Notes: generated from the sequence alone by a model not told the origin. A stretch of 64,000 nucleotides of DNA from Sneathiella sp. P13V-1 (GCF_015143595.1 NZ_WYEU01000001.1:1054001-1118000); one strand, 5' to 3'; shown: positions 44,431 to 55,131, numbered from the stretch's first letter. Program-made: numbers and translations.

Positions 44431-46932
44431 ATGAAGTTTTCAAGAAGGGACTATATCAAGGCTAATGCTGCCACGATCGCTGCTGGGGTTGCAGGGATCA
44501 AGACAGCAGAAGCTGCAAATGTTGTGACAGACCGCGAAAAAACGGAACTGAAATGGTCGAAAGCGGCCTGCCGGTTCTGCGGTACGGGCTGTAGCGTCAT
44601 GGTCGCAACCAAGAATAACAAAGTGGTCGCCACACATGGTGATATTCATTCAGAAGTGAACCGCGGCCTTAATTGCGTGAAAGGGTACTTCCTTTCCAAA
44701 ATTCTTTACGGTGAAGATCGCCTGACAACACCATTGCTTCGCATGAAGGATGGCAAGTATGACAAAAATGGTGAATTTACACCGGTCAGCTGGGATGTCG
44801 CGCTGGATACCATGGCGGACAAGTTTCGCGATGCCATCAAGAAAAATGGTCCAAAATCCATTGGTATGTTTGGCTCAGGCCAGTGGACTGTTTGGGAAGG
44901 TTATGCTGCTTCCAAACTGATGAAAGCGGGTTTTGGCAGCAACAATATTGAGCCAAATGCGCGCCACTGTATGGCATCTGCGGTTGCGGGCTTCATGCGG
45001 ACCTTTGGCATTGATGAGCCGATGGGTTGTTATGATGACATTGAGGCCACGGATACTTTTGTTCTTTGGGGATCCAACATGGCAGAGATGCACCCGATCC
45101 TCTGGACACGTGTGACAGACAGACGTTTGTCCGCACCGGATACAAAAGTTGTGGTTCTCTCAACCTATGAACATCGCTGCTATGATCTGGCAGATATGCC
45201 TATGACTTTTGCGCCGCAAACCGATTTGGCGATTGCCAACTTTATTGCCAATTACATCATTCAAAATGACATGGTCCATAAGGACTTTGTCGCCAAGCAT
45301 GTGAATTTCCGCCGCGGTAACACAGATATTGGATATGGCCTGCGACCAGAGCATCCATTGGAGCAGAAGGCAGCCAATGCCGGTAAAGCTGGTGGCTCCA
45401 AACCTATGTCATTCGATGAGTTCAAAGAGTTCGTTTCAGATTACACAGCCGAGAAAGTCGCTGAACTTTCCGGTGTTCCAGCAGATAAACTGATTGAACT
45501 TGCAAAACTGTACGCGGATCCGGACCGGAAGGTAGTCTCTTTCTGGACTATGGGCGTGAACCAGCACACACGGGGTGTCTGGATGAACAACCTGATCTAC
45601 AATATTCACCTTCTTACAGGCAAAATTGCGACACCGGGTAATTCACCTTTCTCACTAACCGGCCAGCCTTCTGCGTGCGGAACTGCCCGTGAGGTAGGTA
45701 CTTTTGCCCACCGTCTGCCTGCAGACATGGTTGTGATGAAACCTGAACATCGGGCCTATGCGGAGAAAGTCTGGAAAATTCCCCCTGGTATTATTCCGCC
45801 AAAACCTGGCTATCACGCGGCGCTTCAAAACCGGATGCTGAAAGACGGCAAGATCAATGCTTACTGGGTGATGTGTAACAACAACATGCAGGCAGCGGCG
45901 AACCTGAACGAAGAAGGGTTCCCGGGGTATCGCAACCCAGAAGCCTTTATCGTGGTCTCGGACCCATATCCAACCGTAACAGCAGAAGCTGCGGACCTTA
46001 TTCTGCCAACCGCTATGTGGGTGGAAAAAGAAGGTGCTTACGGTAACGCTGAGCGCCGGACACAGTTTTGGTATCAAATTGTGAAGCCACCTGAAGGGGC
46101 AAAATCCGACGTTTGGCAAATTGTTGAATTGTCAAAACGGTTTAAGACAGATGAGGTTTGGCCAAAAGAAGTTCTGGAAGAGTTTCCAGAATATAAAGGT
46201 AAAACCCTTTATGACGTTCTCTATGCCAACGGAACTGTGAACCGCTATTCCCTGGATGAATTGAACAAGGAATATGGCAACCACGAATCCGAACATTTCG
46301 GTTTCTACCTTCAAAAAGGTCTGTTTGAAGAATATGCCACATTTGGTCGCGGCAAAGCCCACGATCTGGCACCGTTCGACACCTATCACAAAGTCCGTGG
46401 TCTACGCTGGCCGGTTGTGGATGGCAAGGAAACCCGTTGGAGATACAAAGAGGGGTCTGATCCGTATGTAACGCCGGGATCCGACTTTGAGTTCTACGGT
46501 AAGCCAGACGGCCGCGCGATTATCTTTGCATTGCCTTATGAGCCCCCCGCAGAAGCCCCGGATGATGAGTATAATTTGTGGCTGTGTACCGGGCGTGTGT
46601 TGGAACACTGGCATTCAGGTTCCATGACGCAACGTGTACCTGAGCTCTATAAATCCTTCCCGGATGCGGTTGTGTATATGCATCCAGATGACGCATCCAA
46701 ACGTGGCTTGCGCCGGGGTCAGGAAATTAAAGTTGTCTCTCGCCGTGGTGAAATTGTCAGCCGTATTGAAACACGGGGCCGCAACAAGGTGCCAAAGGGA
46801 CTGATTTATGTGCCTTGGTTCGATGCCAGCCAGTTGATCAACAAGGTCACACTGGATGCGACAGATCCTATTTCCAAGCAGACGGACTACAAGAAATGTG
46901 CCGTTAAAGTTGTTCCAACAGGGAGGGCGTAA
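44431..46932 (+). CDS. napA: Periplasmic nitrate reductase catalytic subunit
   Basis: 833 residues, full length for NapA. The Tat signal [16 protein letters not shown] leads to the periplasm. The [4Fe-4S] motif is [13 protein letters not shown] with the fourth cysteine in GLNCVKGYF. The Mo-bis-MGD region contains [18 protein letters not shown], whose cysteine is the molybdenum ligand, and further molybdopterin contacts near [13 protein letters not shown] and VNQHTRGVW. It reduces nitrate to nitrite with electrons from NapC and NapB. It ends 2 bases before napB. Confidence 0.98.
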   Translation: MKFSRRDYIKANAATIAAGVAGIKTAEAANVVTDREKTELKWSKAACRFCGTGCSVMVATKNNKVVATHGDIHSEVNRGLNCVKGYFLSKILYGEDRLTTPLLRMKDGKYDKNGEFTPVSWDVALDTMADKFRDAIKKNGPKSIGMFGSGQWTVWEGYAASKLMKAGFGSNNIEPNARHCMASAVAGFMRTFGIDEPMGCYDDIEATDTFVLWGSNMAEMHPILWTRVTDRRLSAPDTKVVVLSTYEHRCYDLADMPMTFAPQTDLAIANFIANYIIQNDMVHKDFVAKHVNFRRGNTDIGYGLRPEHPLEQKAANAGKAGGSKPMSFDEFKEFVSDYTAEKVAELSGVPADKLIELAKLYADPDRKVVSFWTMGVNQHTRGVWMNNLIYNIHLLTGKIATPGNSPFSLTGQPSACGTAREVGTFAHRLPADMVVMKPEHRAYAEKVWKIPPGIIPPKPGYHAALQNRMLKDGKINAYWVMCNNNMQAAANLNEEGFPGYRNPEAFIVVSDPYPTVTAEAADLILPTAMWVEKEGAYGNAERRTQFWYQIVKPPEGAKSDVWQIVELSKRFKTDEVWPKEVLEEFPEYKGKTLYDVLYANGTVNRYSLDELNKEYGNHESEHFGFYLQKGLFEEYATFGRGKAHDLAPFDTYHKVRGLRWPVVDGKETRWRYKEGSDPYVTPGSDFEFYGKPDGRAIIFALPYEPPAEAPDDEYNLWLCTGRVLEHWHSGSMTQRVPELYKSFPDAVVYMHPDDASKRGLRRGQEIKVVSRRGEIVSRIETRGRNKVPKGLIYVPWFDASQLINKVTLDATDPISKQTDYKKCAVKVVPTGRA

Positions 46933-46934
46933 TC

Positions 46935-47396
46935 ATGAAGTTTAGATTTGCAGCTATTGCAGCCTCAATCCTGGTTGTTTCTATCTCAGGATTGGCAATT
47001 GCAGAAGGAACAGCAACACTTCGAGGCGGAACACCTATTCCGGAAGAAGCAGCAGCCCCTGCTTTTAGCAAGGTTGAAAACAAGGATTTGCGCCGGACAA
47101 GAAACTACCCGGAACAGCCACCAACCATCCCCCACAAAGTGCGGGACTATGAGGTGACGAAGAACGCAAATAAATGCATGTCTTGTCACAGCCGACGCCA
47201 GACAGGTGAAAGTCAGGCGCCAATGGTAAGCGTGACCCACTTTATGGATCGCGATTATCAGGTGCTCGCCACCATTTCGCCACGCCGGTATTTCTGTAAC
47301 CAATGTCATGTGGTGCAGCAGGATGTAAAAGCCCCTGTCGTCAACGAATTTAAAGATGTTGAAGATGTACTGAAAAGTGAGGCGGACAAGAAATGA
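46935..47396 (+). CDS. napB: Diheme cytochrome c NapB
   Basis: A 153-residue periplasmic electron-transfer subunit. A signal peptide is visible ([19 protein letters not shown]), and two haem c motifs, CMSCHSRRQ and CNQCHVVQQ, are present with the distal histidines nearby ([20 protein letters not shown]). It carries electrons from NapC to NapA. Its 3' end overlaps napC by 4 bases (ATGA). Confidence 0.96.
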   Translation: MKFRFAAIAASILVVSISGLAIAEGTATLRGGTPIPEEAAAPAFSKVENKDLRRTRNYPEQPPTIPHKVRDYEVTKNANKCMSCHSRRQTGESQAPMVSVTHFMDRDYQVLATISPRRYFCNQCHVVQQDVKAPVVNEFKDVEDVLKSEADKK

Positions 47397-48004
47397 CCAA
47401 TCCAATTTCCAAAGGCTGGGGTTTGGTGAAGTCAATTTGGCATCGTGCCAATAAACCGGCCAAATATCTGTCCGTGGGGTTTCTGACCCTGGGTGGGTTT
47501 GTTGCAGGTGTTATGTTCTGGGGTGGTTTTAACACTGCCCTGGAGCTTACCAACACCGAAGCGTTCTGCATCAGCTGTCATGAGATGGAGCAAAATGTTT
47601 TTGCGGAGTTGAAGCCAACCATCCACTACTCCAACCGCTCTGGTGTTCGGGCAACTTGCCCCGATTGCCACGTGCCGCATAATTGGACTGATAAAATTGC
47701 CCGCAAAATGCAAGCCTCGAAAGAGGTTTATGGCAAGATCTTCGGTACAATCAGTACACGTGAGAAGTTCGAAGACCAGCGACGTCGTTTGGCAGGTCAC
47801 GAATGGGACCGTCTGAAAGCCAACGATTCACTGGAATGCCGGAACTGTCACAGTGCTGAAAGCATGGATATCACCCAGCAAAGCAGCCGGGCGGCAACGG
47901 CTCACCAAACGTTCCTGTTTAAAGGTGAGAAGACCTGTATTGATTGCCATAAAGGCATTGCCCATGAGCTTCCGGATATGACAGGGGTTCCTGGCTGGAA
48001 ATAA
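47393..48004 (+). CDS. napC: Membrane-anchored tetraheme cytochrome c NapC
   Basis: A 203-residue NapC/NirT quinol dehydrogenase. A single N-terminal membrane helix ([22 protein letters not shown]) is followed by four haem c motifs: [25 protein letters not shown] and [10 protein letters not shown]. It oxidises quinol and reduces NapB. The operon has no napGH, so this is the only evident quinol route. A strong terminator follows. Confidence 0.96.
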   Translation: MTNPISKGWGLVKSIWHRANKPAKYLSVGFLTLGGFVAGVMFWGGFNTALELTNTEAFCISCHEMEQNVFAELKPTIHYSNRSGVRATCPDCHVPHNWTDKIARKMQASKEVYGKIFGTISTREKFEDQRRRLAGHEWDRLKANDSLECRNCHSAESMDITQQSSRAATAHQTFLFKGEKTCIDCHKGIAHELPDMTGVPGWK

Positions 48005-48021
48005 GGCCCGTTGGTCCAAGG

Positions 48022-48056
48022 AAAAGGCGGTAACCAGTTTAGTTGCCGCCTTTTTT
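48022..48056. terminator. Terminator after the nap operon
   Basis: GGCGGTAAC and GTTGCCGCC pair (one wobble) with A and T runs outside. It sits between napC and the convergent GNAT-like gene and can serve both. Confidence 0.88.
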
Positions 48057-48057
48057 G

Positions 48058-48606
48058 TTACTCTTGTTCAGGTGGGTGCCCGTAGTAGAGCCTTTTTGTC
48101 GGATCATAAACGGGATCGTGGTTAGCGGCTGCGAGGATCACCTCATAATCTGACATTTCAGGGGTGAAGGTATCGCCAACTTGTGCAAATGCCTTGTGAT
48201 TGTCCAAAGGCTTTCGCAGGAGTTTGTTTTCGACACGCATAATTCCGTGAACAGGTCGGTTCCCCAGATACTCCATGCGTTTCATGCTGTTGTTTTTCCA
48301 CACATTCAAACCCCGGTAATCGGGATCTATGTATAACCAACATGCTTCCAGGCTGTCGGGGTTATACATCTCAGGCACCCCGGCCAATTCGAACAGATGT
48401 TTGTGATAATTGGAATTCGGATGGCGTAAAGCACTGACCCCCATGAGCTTTTTGTCATCATTTATGGTGAATAACAGCATATCTGCCATAGGGACACCCC
48501 TTTGCAGATTTTCAATGGGAACTTCACCGCCTTTTGCGACCATGGCAATAAAGGCCCGCATCAGTCCCGGTGGACAGTCAATAGGTCTGATCGCGCGGGT
48601 TTCCAT
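48058..48606 (-). CDS. GNAT-like protein
   Basis: A 182-residue cytoplasmic protein. The central strand-helix pattern (DMLLFTINDDKKLMGVSALRHP, then EACWLYIDPDYRGLNVWKNNSMKRMEYLG) resembles the acetyl-CoA-binding region of GNAT acyltransferases, but the canonical R/Q-x-x-G-x-G/A loop is degenerate (YRGLNVW). Activity is therefore uncertain. AGGGGAGATGAAGA precedes the ATG. It begins 12 bases after the HlyD-type adaptor gene, so it is the last cistron of the ABC export operon. Confidence 0.55.
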   Translation of the reverse strand: METRAIRPIDCPPGLMRAFIAMVAKGGEVPIENLQRGVPMADMLLFTINDDKKLMGVSALRHPNSNYHKHLFELAGVPEMYNPDSLEACWLYIDPDYRGLNVWKNNSMKRMEYLGNRPVHGIMRVENKLLRKPLDNHKAFAQVGDTFTPEMSDYEVILAAANHDPVYDPTKRLYYGHPPEQE

Positions 48607-48618
48607 TCTTCATCTCCC

Positions 48619-49851
48619 CTAGTTGGCGTTTCTCGCCTTTACGGCTGTGCCATCCTCTATTTCCGGACCAGGGTAAAGGATAACCTTTTCACCTTCGTTA
48701 AGACCCTTTGTGATCTGCGCTCGTAAGCCGTTGTTATGGTTGATTTCCACAAGCTGCTGAGTGGCTTTGTTATTTTCATCGACTTTGAAAACCACCCAAT
48801 TGCCCTGATCCCGAAAGAGGGCACTTGCCGGGATATTTAAGGCGGTATCGGATTGCCATACAATGATCCGGGTTTCTACCCGAAAGCCGTGCCCAAGGCT
48901 TGCCCGCTTTTCCAGAGGATCCGTAAATTGGATAATGGCTTTGACCCGTTGCTCTTCCACCCCAAGGGCAGAATATTTCGTATAACCCCATGGCTCAATC
49001 CGCTCCACAACACCGTGAAGCGGGGTCGGCTCTCCCCATTTCTCCACGAGAACTTTTTGCCCTTCGCGAACCTTGACGGCATCGGTGGAAAGAAGCTCCA
49101 CGATAATCTCAAGGTCATTTTCGATATTGCCTATTTCCAGAATGGGGTCACCCGCCGCAACCGTGGTTTCGCTTTTCTGCATCACCCGCAAAATGCGCCC
49201 GGATACGGGTGCTTTTAGGGAGATGGCATTTTCTGCGGTCGGCTTTGAGGTAATTTCCGTAGATGTATCAGAAAAGCTAATGAGCCTTGCACGGGCGCGC
49301 TCAAGATCAGCTTCCCGCATGGAAATGGCAGCCTTGGAGGTATCCAGGGACGCCGTCGCGGTGCGCCAGACGCGCTTCGCCCGGTCCATTGCGGCTTGCG
49401 AAATATTACCCTTACCAAATAGCTTTTCAGCTCGCTCGAAATCCAGATCCGCAAGGTCTTTATCCGCCATGGCTTTGTTAAGGTCGGCGCGGGAGAGGCG
49501 AAGAGCGGCTTCTGCAGCGCTGACCGCGGCGCGGGCCTGCTCACGTGTTCGCACATCCAACGCGGATGGATTAAGGGGCAGCATACGGACAATAACAGTT
49601 TCGTCTCCGTTGACAGGGTCCCCTGGTTCCACATCAACGCGGAGCAATCGCCCCGCGATGGGGGCGGAGACCACATAAGCGTCTCTCACCCTTGTTTTGG
49701 CCTCTTCATTGATGGTAACCGTCATGGGCGATTTCTCGGTGACTGCCATATCCACTAACGCAGGTCTTGGCCAAAACGCATATGCAAGTGCGCCGCCTAC
49801 TAGGACAACCAGCCCTGCGCTCATCCAGTAACGTGATCTTCTTTTTGCCAC
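48619..49851 (-). CDS. HlyD-family efflux periplasmic adaptor
   Basis: A 410-residue membrane-fusion protein. The N-terminal membrane anchor is MSAGLVVLVGGALAYAFWP. A lipoyl/barrel-sandwich half motif (APIAGRLLRVDVEPGDPV) and its partner (APVSGRILRVMQKSETTVAAGDPI) flank a long coiled-coil hairpin (about 110-210, alanine- and arginine-rich). A beta-barrel and proximal domain lie at the C-terminus. It would link the adjacent ABC permease to an outer-membrane channel encoded elsewhere. It starts 6 bases after the permease gene. Confidence 0.9.
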   Translation of the reverse strand: MAKRRSRYWMSAGLVVLVGGALAYAFWPRPALVDMAVTEKSPMTVTINEEAKTRVRDAYVVSAPIAGRLLRVDVEPGDPVNGDETVIVRMLPLNPSALDVRTREQARAAVSAAEAALRLSRADLNKAMADKDLADLDFERAEKLFGKGNISQAAMDRAKRVWRTATASLDTSKAAISMREADLERARARLISFSDTSTEITSKPTAENAISLKAPVSGRILRVMQKSETTVAAGDPILEIGNIENDLEIIVELLSTDAVKVREGQKVLVEKWGEPTPLHGVVERIEPWGYTKYSALGVEEQRVKAIIQFTDPLEKRASLGHGFRVETRIIVWQSDTALNIPASALFRDQGNWVVFKVDENNKATQQLVEINHNNGLRAQITKGLNEGEKVILYPGPEIEDGTAVKARNAN

Positions 49852-49857
49852 TCTAAA

Positions 49858-52251
49858 TCACTCCCTCGTTTTTAAGGCGGATACCAGATCAAGGGTGTCG
49901 ATATCCCGTTTGACAAGCCATCCGGACAAGATGGCGGCAATGACCACCGCCATTATTGCTGTTCCATAACTTGTCGGCCCGACTGTTGCCGGTACCTGAT
50001 AGAGATCGGTGCTGAAACCGATCGCGATAGCTTTTGCCAAATAATTCCCAAACATTGCCCCAAGGGGCAGGGCAAGCACGGTAATGATACTCAGCTCCCC
50101 CAGCAGGACGAATGTCGCTTCGGCGCGGGTGAAGCCAATAACACGCAGACTTGCCAGATCCCGTGATCTTTCCGCAAAGGCAATCCGGGCACTGTTATAG
50201 ACAATCCCGAAGGTGATAGTCCCCGCAATCAGCGCCATGACATAGCGCATGGCACCGGCTCCAGAATCAATAATTTTCTGGAACGCGGCGCGAGCTTGTT
50301 CTTTAAGGCTGACCCCTGCAACAGCTGGCATTTCTTTTAACTGTTGATAGATCTGATCGCTTTGCTTTTCGTCAATACGAAGGTAAGCCCCGTTCATACG
50401 GCCGGGTTCCTTTAACAAGCGGTTGAGGCTTTCTGTTTCCATAAAGGCGGGAGAGCCGAGCAAAGTATCTGCAATGGCGGCAACGGGAATTTCAACCGTT
50501 GGCCGCCTGCCTTCGCGAATATCTACGGTCAGAATTTCACCCGGGACAATATCCAGCTTCTCGGCAAGCGCTTTTGCCAGAATAATTCCCTTTTCCCGGA
50601 TAAAGATGGGTTGTTGGTTCTTGTCGATAACCCGATTGAGTTCCGGATTGGCCTCAAGGCCATTGATGGCCCCGCGGTGGTAATGTGGCCCGTTTCGAAA
50701 GGTGGCGGAGACGACACGATAGGGCTCTACCATTGTCACCCCTGGAATTTGCGCCAACTCATAGGCCACTTTGTCGGATAAGGGTTCTACAAGCGTTACA
50801 TTAACCTGACTGCGATCTATCACATTAAAGGTAACATCCACGGTGTGATTAAACCCTGACATGATACCAAGCATCCCAACGGAAAGGGACATGCCTGCGG
50901 CGATCCCGAGGATGGCAAGAAAGGCCCGCAAAGGCTGACGGATGATCCTCCGAACCACCATTCTGCTTGGCTGATCGAGTATTTTCTTGGTCAATGTTCC
51001 GAGTTTGGCACTTCGGCTGTAATCCGCCGGTGCGGGCGGGCGCATGGCAACTGCAGGGGTTAAGTTAAAGACCCGCCGCAAGACCAGAACACCTCCTGCA
51101 GATGCGGCAAGCACGCTTACAGCAATTCCAATAATGAAGGCTTTGGGATCCACGGTGAAGACAAGAAACGGGAACTTATAATAGATCTGAAAGATGCCCA
51201 CGAAGCTACGCCCCGCAAGGACACCAAGGACACATCCAAGCAAGGCACCGCCAGTTGCAATGATCAGGATAAACTTAAAATAGTGGGCGCCGATTTCATA
51301 TCCTGAATATCCAAAGGCCTTTAGAAGGCCGATCTGTTCCCGTTCAGATTCGATCATTCTTGTGATCACGATATTCAGCAAAAAGGCGGCAACAGCCAAA
51401 AATACAGGGGGCACAGCCCTGCTGGTGACCCGCTGACCATCTATTTCTTCCTGTATAAAGCGGTTTGAGACATGATCCTCCAGACCGTATGCACCCGTGC
51501 TGCCGTAAGGGTCCAGAATCAGATCAATCTTGTCTTCCACCGCTTCTGATTTGGCACCGCGGGTTAAGGAGACGATAGCCTCATTATAGGCTCCCTCCAG
51601 ATCATAAGCGGCTTGCAGGGTCTTCTCGTTCATCCAAAGAACGGCAAAGCGGGCGTCATCGGGCATCATCTCACCCGGGGGTGCAGAATAGAGAAATTCA
51701 GGGGATTGTGCTGTACCAACGATTTCAAAGACCCGGCGGGATCCGTTCATGGTCGCAGATAGCGTATCCCCGGGACTTAAGTTATGGGCTACTGCAAATC
51801 CCTCCAGCAGGATCACCTCATCGGGGCGTGTCGGGTCCAGATATCGTCCACCGGACAAGTAAATATTATTTAATTTGGATTGCCGGTTTTCCGGCATGGA
51901 TATGGTGGTACCGTGAAGAGAACTTGCAGATCCCGGCAGGTCAATACGGGCGATACCAGTGATGCGTCCTTCAACTGATGCCACCCCTTCAATCAGTTCA
52001 ATATCATCCAGTGTATGCAGCGGGGCCCGTTTCACAGGAGCAAAGATGTCCGCCAGACGATATCGACTGTAATAGGTCTCTTTTGTGTTCTCCAGTGAGT
52101 TCACAAGACCATCTTCCATCACCAGTAAAAGAACCCCAAGGGCAATCACCAGACCAATGGCAACGGCCTGTCCCTTGATGCGCCAAAGATCTCGAAGCAT
52201 CTTGCGATCCAAAGGCGAGAAAAAACTGGAGAGGAAGGTGGAGGTCTTCAC
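49858..52251 (-). CDS. ABC transporter permease with two FtsX domains
   Basis: A 797-residue inner-membrane protein. The N-terminal helix ([21 protein letters not shown]) is followed by a large periplasmic MacB-type domain, three helices (about 285-405), a second N-terminal-type helix ([20 protein letters not shown]), another periplasmic domain and three final helices. This doubled FtsX layout matches exporters of the MacB/LolCE/DevC superfamily in their fused form. The 4-base overlap with the ATPase gene points to coupled translation. Cargo is unknown. Confidence 0.9.
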   Translation of the reverse strand: MKTSTFLSSFFSPLDRKMLRDLWRIKGQAVAIGLVIALGVLLLVMEDGLVNSLENTKETYYSRYRLADIFAPVKRAPLHTLDDIELIEGVASVEGRITGIARIDLPGSASSLHGTTISMPENRQSKLNNIYLSGGRYLDPTRPDEVILLEGFAVAHNLSPGDTLSATMNGSRRVFEIVGTAQSPEFLYSAPPGEMMPDDARFAVLWMNEKTLQAAYDLEGAYNEAIVSLTRGAKSEAVEDKIDLILDPYGSTGAYGLEDHVSNRFIQEEIDGQRVTSRAVPPVFLAVAAFLLNIVITRMIESEREQIGLLKAFGYSGYEIGAHYFKFILIIATGGALLGCVLGVLAGRSFVGIFQIYYKFPFLVFTVDPKAFIIGIAVSVLAASAGGVLVLRRVFNLTPAVAMRPPAPADYSRSAKLGTLTKKILDQPSRMVVRRIIRQPLRAFLAILGIAAGMSLSVGMLGIMSGFNHTVDVTFNVIDRSQVNVTLVEPLSDKVAYELAQIPGVTMVEPYRVVSATFRNGPHYHRGAINGLEANPELNRVIDKNQQPIFIREKGIILAKALAEKLDIVPGEILTVDIREGRRPTVEIPVAAIADTLLGSPAFMETESLNRLLKEPGRMNGAYLRIDEKQSDQIYQQLKEMPAVAGVSLKEQARAAFQKIIDSGAGAMRYVMALIAGTITFGIVYNSARIAFAERSRDLASLRVIGFTRAEATFVLLGELSIITVLALPLGAMFGNYLAKAIAIGFSTDLYQVPATVGPTSYGTAIMAVVIAAILSGWLVKRDIDTLDLVSALKTRE

Positions 52252-52958
52252 CAGACAATATCCTCCGCCGCAAGTTTATGTGTGTTCACCTCTACTTCGC
52301 GAATACCACCGTCCGAAAAGCGAATGACGCGATCTGCCATTTCTGCAGTGGCCGCGGCATGGGTCACGATCATCACTGTGGTGCCCAGCTTTTCGTTCAC
52401 ATCTTGTAGGACACGCAGAACAGATCTGCCTGTTTCGCTATCAAGGGCGCCTGTGGGTTCGTCACAAAACAGAACCGTTGGTTTCTTGGCGATGGCGCGG
52501 GCAATGGCAACCCGCTGTTGTTCGCCGCCCGAAAGTTGCGCCGGAAAATGATGGGTGCGTGCTTTAAGGCCCACAAGTTCAAGTGCTTCAGCCGGATCGT
52601 AAGGATTGTCGGCAATCTCTGTCACCAGCTCCACATTTTCTTCTGCGGTGAGGCTGGGCATCAGGTTGTAGAACTGAAAAACAAATCCCACATGATGACG
52701 GCGATAGCGGGTGAGTTCTCCGTCATCCATATCGGTCAGGGTCTGATCGAAGAACTCAACCTTGCCTTCAGATGCGTGATCAAGACCACCCAAGATGTTC
52801 AAAAGCGTTGATTTACCGCTGCCAGAAGCCCCTAGAAGGACAACAAGCTCCCCCTTTGGAATTTCCAGATCAACGCCTCTCAAGGCATGAACCGCAGAGG
52901 CACCGCTACCATAGGTTTTGGTAAGGCCTGTTGTCTTAAACGCGAATTCCGATCCCAT
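52248..52958 (-). CDS. ABC transporter ATP-binding protein (LolD/MacB-type)
   Basis: A 236-residue ATPase with Walker [11 protein letters not shown]-loop [19 protein letters not shown], signature [14 protein letters not shown], Walker [13 protein letters not shown] and an H-loop in [11 protein letters not shown]. It is in the mechanotransmitter exporter subgroup that pairs with FtsX-type permeases. It is the first gene of a four-gene minus-strand operon (ATPase, permease, HlyD adaptor, GNAT-like). Exported substrates of such systems range from lipids to peptides. Confidence 0.94.
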   Translation of the reverse strand: MGSEFAFKTTGLTKTYGSGASAVHALRGVDLEIPKGELVVLLGASGSGKSTLLNILGGLDHASEGKVEFFDQTLTDMDDGELTRYRRHHVGFVFQFYNLMPSLTAEENVELVTEIADNPYDPAEALELVGLKARTHHFPAQLSGGEQQRVAIARAIAKKPTVLFCDEPTGALDSETGRSVLRVLQDVNEKLGTTVMIVTHAAATAEMADRVIRFSDGGIREVEVNTHKLAAEDIVW

Positions 52959-53194
52959 ATTTGCGCCTTTCGGGGGATTGAATTACCTGCTCGATTGAAT
53001 CATATCCAGTCCTCACGGGCAATTTTTTTAAGGGCAAAATTCCCTAATTGTTCCTTTTTGTGATATAAGATGTTTCTGAGGCCTTTAAATATAAAAAGTA
53101 AGTAAAATCAAAGGCCCTGAAAGTTCCTGCTGGTCTGTTATTGGATCTTGAATTTAGCCATGAAACGGGTGAACAGGTTGGAAAAGGGGGAAAA

Positions 53195-54361
53195 ATGTCT
53201 GCAGACTATAAAAAGAATGAAGAACTATCCGCAGAACAACATGCTGAAGTTATGGCTGACTTCATCGCACAGGGTGAACAGAAAGCCATGGCATTGGGGA
53301 ACCGGGGACCTGCCAGGTTTGATAAGGACGGTAACCTGCATCCGGAAATAATGGAAAAATACTGGGAATGCGGCTTTTATGTTTTTGAAAATTTCCTGTC
53401 AGAGGATGAACTGAGCGGTTTACGCGTGGCGGTGGACAGGCTTTTGGAAACTGCCCCTATAAATCCAGAGACGACCTTAAACAAGGCAGGGGATGTGGTT
53501 GATTTATCCGGCTACGCCAAGCCTCCCTTTAGGTATGCAAAACCCCTTAGTGATCCGCTTGGGGGAACAACTCAGAACAAAGGTCGTCACCCGGTTAAGA
53601 TGCAACAGGTTCAGGTGGCAGAGGGCGCGCCTGATTACACAATCAACTTTCTCGATGGAACCTTGCATCTAATGGATGAAGCCTTGTGGTTGTACGGTCA
53701 TCCGTCACTTCTCAAAATCGCTGAAGCCGTTACAGGGCCTGATTTTGTCCCGTACAATGAAGTTGCCTTTATCAAAGAGGCAGGTTTAGGACCAGCAGTT
53801 GCCTGGCATCAGGACGGCACAACCCATTGGAATGCAGCAGATTGGAATGAGGGGGCGCATGGGTTTAATTCCATGACGCAGCTCTATCCGTCTACGGCAG
53901 GAAACTGTGTCTGGGTCATTCCCGGTAGCCATAAATCGGGAAAAGTGGATATCCCTGCGCTGGTTGAAAAAAATGGCTCCGATAGGTTCGAAGAGGCGGT
54001 CCCCATGCTTTGTAAGGGCGGTGAAATGATCATCATGAACCGCCAGATTGTTCATGGGTCATATGCCAACAGCTCTCCCGCCCGTCGGGTCACCATGAAT
54101 GCAGGTTTCTTCCCGCGGGAACGCATCCTGGACGTGACCACAGAAAAACTGAACGGTGATCTGGACACCTATACAGAGAAACGGGTGGAGGAAAGAAGCC
54201 GGATCATTCCACTGGCGGTCAGTGCCAGACAACAGCAATTCCCTGAAGAGGTGCCTTATGAATATGCGCCGCTTCAACGCTCCGAAGAAGATCTGGAGTG
54301 GAGCGATGAAAACCGCCGCAACATCCTGTTCAATTACAACAGGCAGGATATGTATATTTAG
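53195..54361 (+). CDS. Phytanoyl-CoA dioxygenase (PhyH)-family Fe(II)/2-oxoglutarate oxygenase
   Basis: A roughly 388-residue protein. The Fe(II) facial triad is visible as His and Asp in AVAWHQDGTTHW and the distal His in NRQIVHGSYANSSPARRVTMNAGFF, whose Arg would bind 2-oxoglutarate. The N-terminal 90 residues extend the usual 280-300-residue core. The substrate is not predictable from sequence. The ATG at 53195 follows AAAGGGGG; the frame opens 54 bases earlier. It runs toward an HD-domain gene, a pairing reminiscent of PhnY/PhnZ-type phosphonate oxidation, and its stop codon overlaps that of a tiny lipoprotein gene. Confidence 0.85.
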   Translation: MSADYKKNEELSAEQHAEVMADFIAQGEQKAMALGNRGPARFDKDGNLHPEIMEKYWECGFYVFENFLSEDELSGLRVAVDRLLETAPINPETTLNKAGDVVDLSGYAKPPFRYAKPLSDPLGGTTQNKGRHPVKMQQVQVAEGAPDYTINFLDGTLHLMDEALWLYGHPSLLKIAEAVTGPDFVPYNEVAFIKEAGLGPAVAWHQDGTTHWNAADWNEGAHGFNSMTQLYPSTAGNCVWVIPGSHKSGKVDIPALVEKNGSDRFEEAVPMLCKGGEMIIMNRQIVHGSYANSSPARRVTMNAGFFPRERILDVTTEKLNGDLDTYTEKRVEERSRIIPLAVSARQQQFPEEVPYEYAPLQRSEEDLEWSDENRRNILFNYNRQDMYI

Positions 54362-54477
54362 GGTTTTGCGTAATCCCCGTGATTGTAATAGGGGGAGGTA
54401 TTGGGCTTGCTGCCCTGATCCGTTGTTTTACAGGCCGCTAATCCAAACACGACAATTATCAGCATAAGGTACTTCAT
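54358..54477 (-). CDS. Predicted 39-residue lipoprotein
   Basis: A short frame beginning MKYLMLIIVVFGLAACKTT. The lipobox LAAC has its cysteine at residue 16 after a basic, hydrophobic signal sequence. The mature part is only 24 residues, polar and tyrosine-containing, ending GDYAKP. GGAG stands 8 bases before the ATG. The +2 residue after cysteine is Lys-Thr, not Asp, so outer-membrane sorting is expected. The stop TAA overlaps the stop of the convergent PhyH-type gene. It resembles entericidin-like mini-lipoproteins only in size and layout. Confidence 0.65.
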   Translation of the reverse strand: MKYLMLIIVVFGLAACKTTDQGSKPNTSPYYNHGDYAKP

Positions 54478-54513
54478 AGTGTCACTCCGAGGGTGAGAGT
54501 ATCTTATGCTGAT
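54458..54513 (-). promoter_or_regulatory. Inverted repeat that loops out the lipoprotein ribosome-binding site
   Basis: CTTATGCTGAT (54503-54513) and ATCAGCATAAG (54458-54468) are perfect 11-bp reverse complements. In the minus-strand transcript the first arm is in the leader and the second is codons 4-7 of the lipoprotein. The 34-base loop holds the GGAG site and the start codon. It could be a translational control or stability hairpin. Confidence 0.6.
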
Positions 54514-54546
54514 GTAGGTAAGTTTAATTCAGTCTCAACAGCTCAG

Positions 54547-55131
54547 TTATTCAGCGGCCTTGTAAAGTGACCGTTTTGGGCGCTCCATCACATTTCTGAC
54601 CATCGGTTCGAAGAACTCCAGGCTTTCTGGTTTGTAATCCGGGTCAAAGGCATTCTGGTCATATTTCTCGCAGAACTCAGCACAATCATCAAAATAAGGA
54701 TGATCTTTGAAGGCATCGCGGGCGTTTCTGTCCAGGCCGATATGATGGAAGAAATAATAACCCTGAAAAATCCCGTGATGTTTCACAATCCAGTACAGCT
54801 TCTCGCTCAGGAACGGTTGCAGAATGGTTGCGGCAATATCCGCGTGGTTATAAGTGCCAAGCGTATCTCCAATATCGTGAAGCAGGGCCATCACCACATA
54901 TTCTTCATCTCGACCATCCCGATATGCCAGTGTGGCGGACTGCAGGGAATGCTGTAGTCGGTCAATGGGAAAACCGCCAAAGTCGCCATCCAGCAATCTC
55001 AAATGATCCAGAACTCGGTTTGGAAGATCCTTTGAATAGGTTCTGAAATTATCGCCGATGATCTGCCAGTCTTCTGCTGTTCCGTTGTCCATGGCGGTAA
55101 ATTGGGCTCTGTCCGCGCTCTCTTGGCTCAT
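54547..55131 (-). CDS. HD-domain protein (PhnZ/TmpB-like group)
   Basis: A roughly 194-residue HD-fold protein. The metal ligands are seen in LQHSLQSA, ALLHDIGD and VKHHG, with a later FEPMVRNVM helix. The spacing and the phrase LQHSLQ...ALLHDIGD resemble PhnZ-type diiron oxygenases that cleave hydroxylated phosphonates, rather than phosphohydrolases. This is inferred by likeness only. GAGGG precedes the third Met (55131) at normal spacing, so that start is chosen over 55137. It faces the PhyH oxygenase gene with the mini-lipoprotein between them. Confidence 0.75.
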   Translation of the reverse strand: MSQESADRAQFTAMDNGTAEDWQIIGDNFRTYSKDLPNRVLDHLRLLDGDFGGFPIDRLQHSLQSATLAYRDGRDEEYVVMALLHDIGDTLGTYNHADIAATILQPFLSEKLYWIVKHHGIFQGYYFFHHIGLDRNARDAFKDHPYFDDCAEFCEKYDQNAFDPDYKPESLEFFEPMVRNVMERPKRSLYKAAE

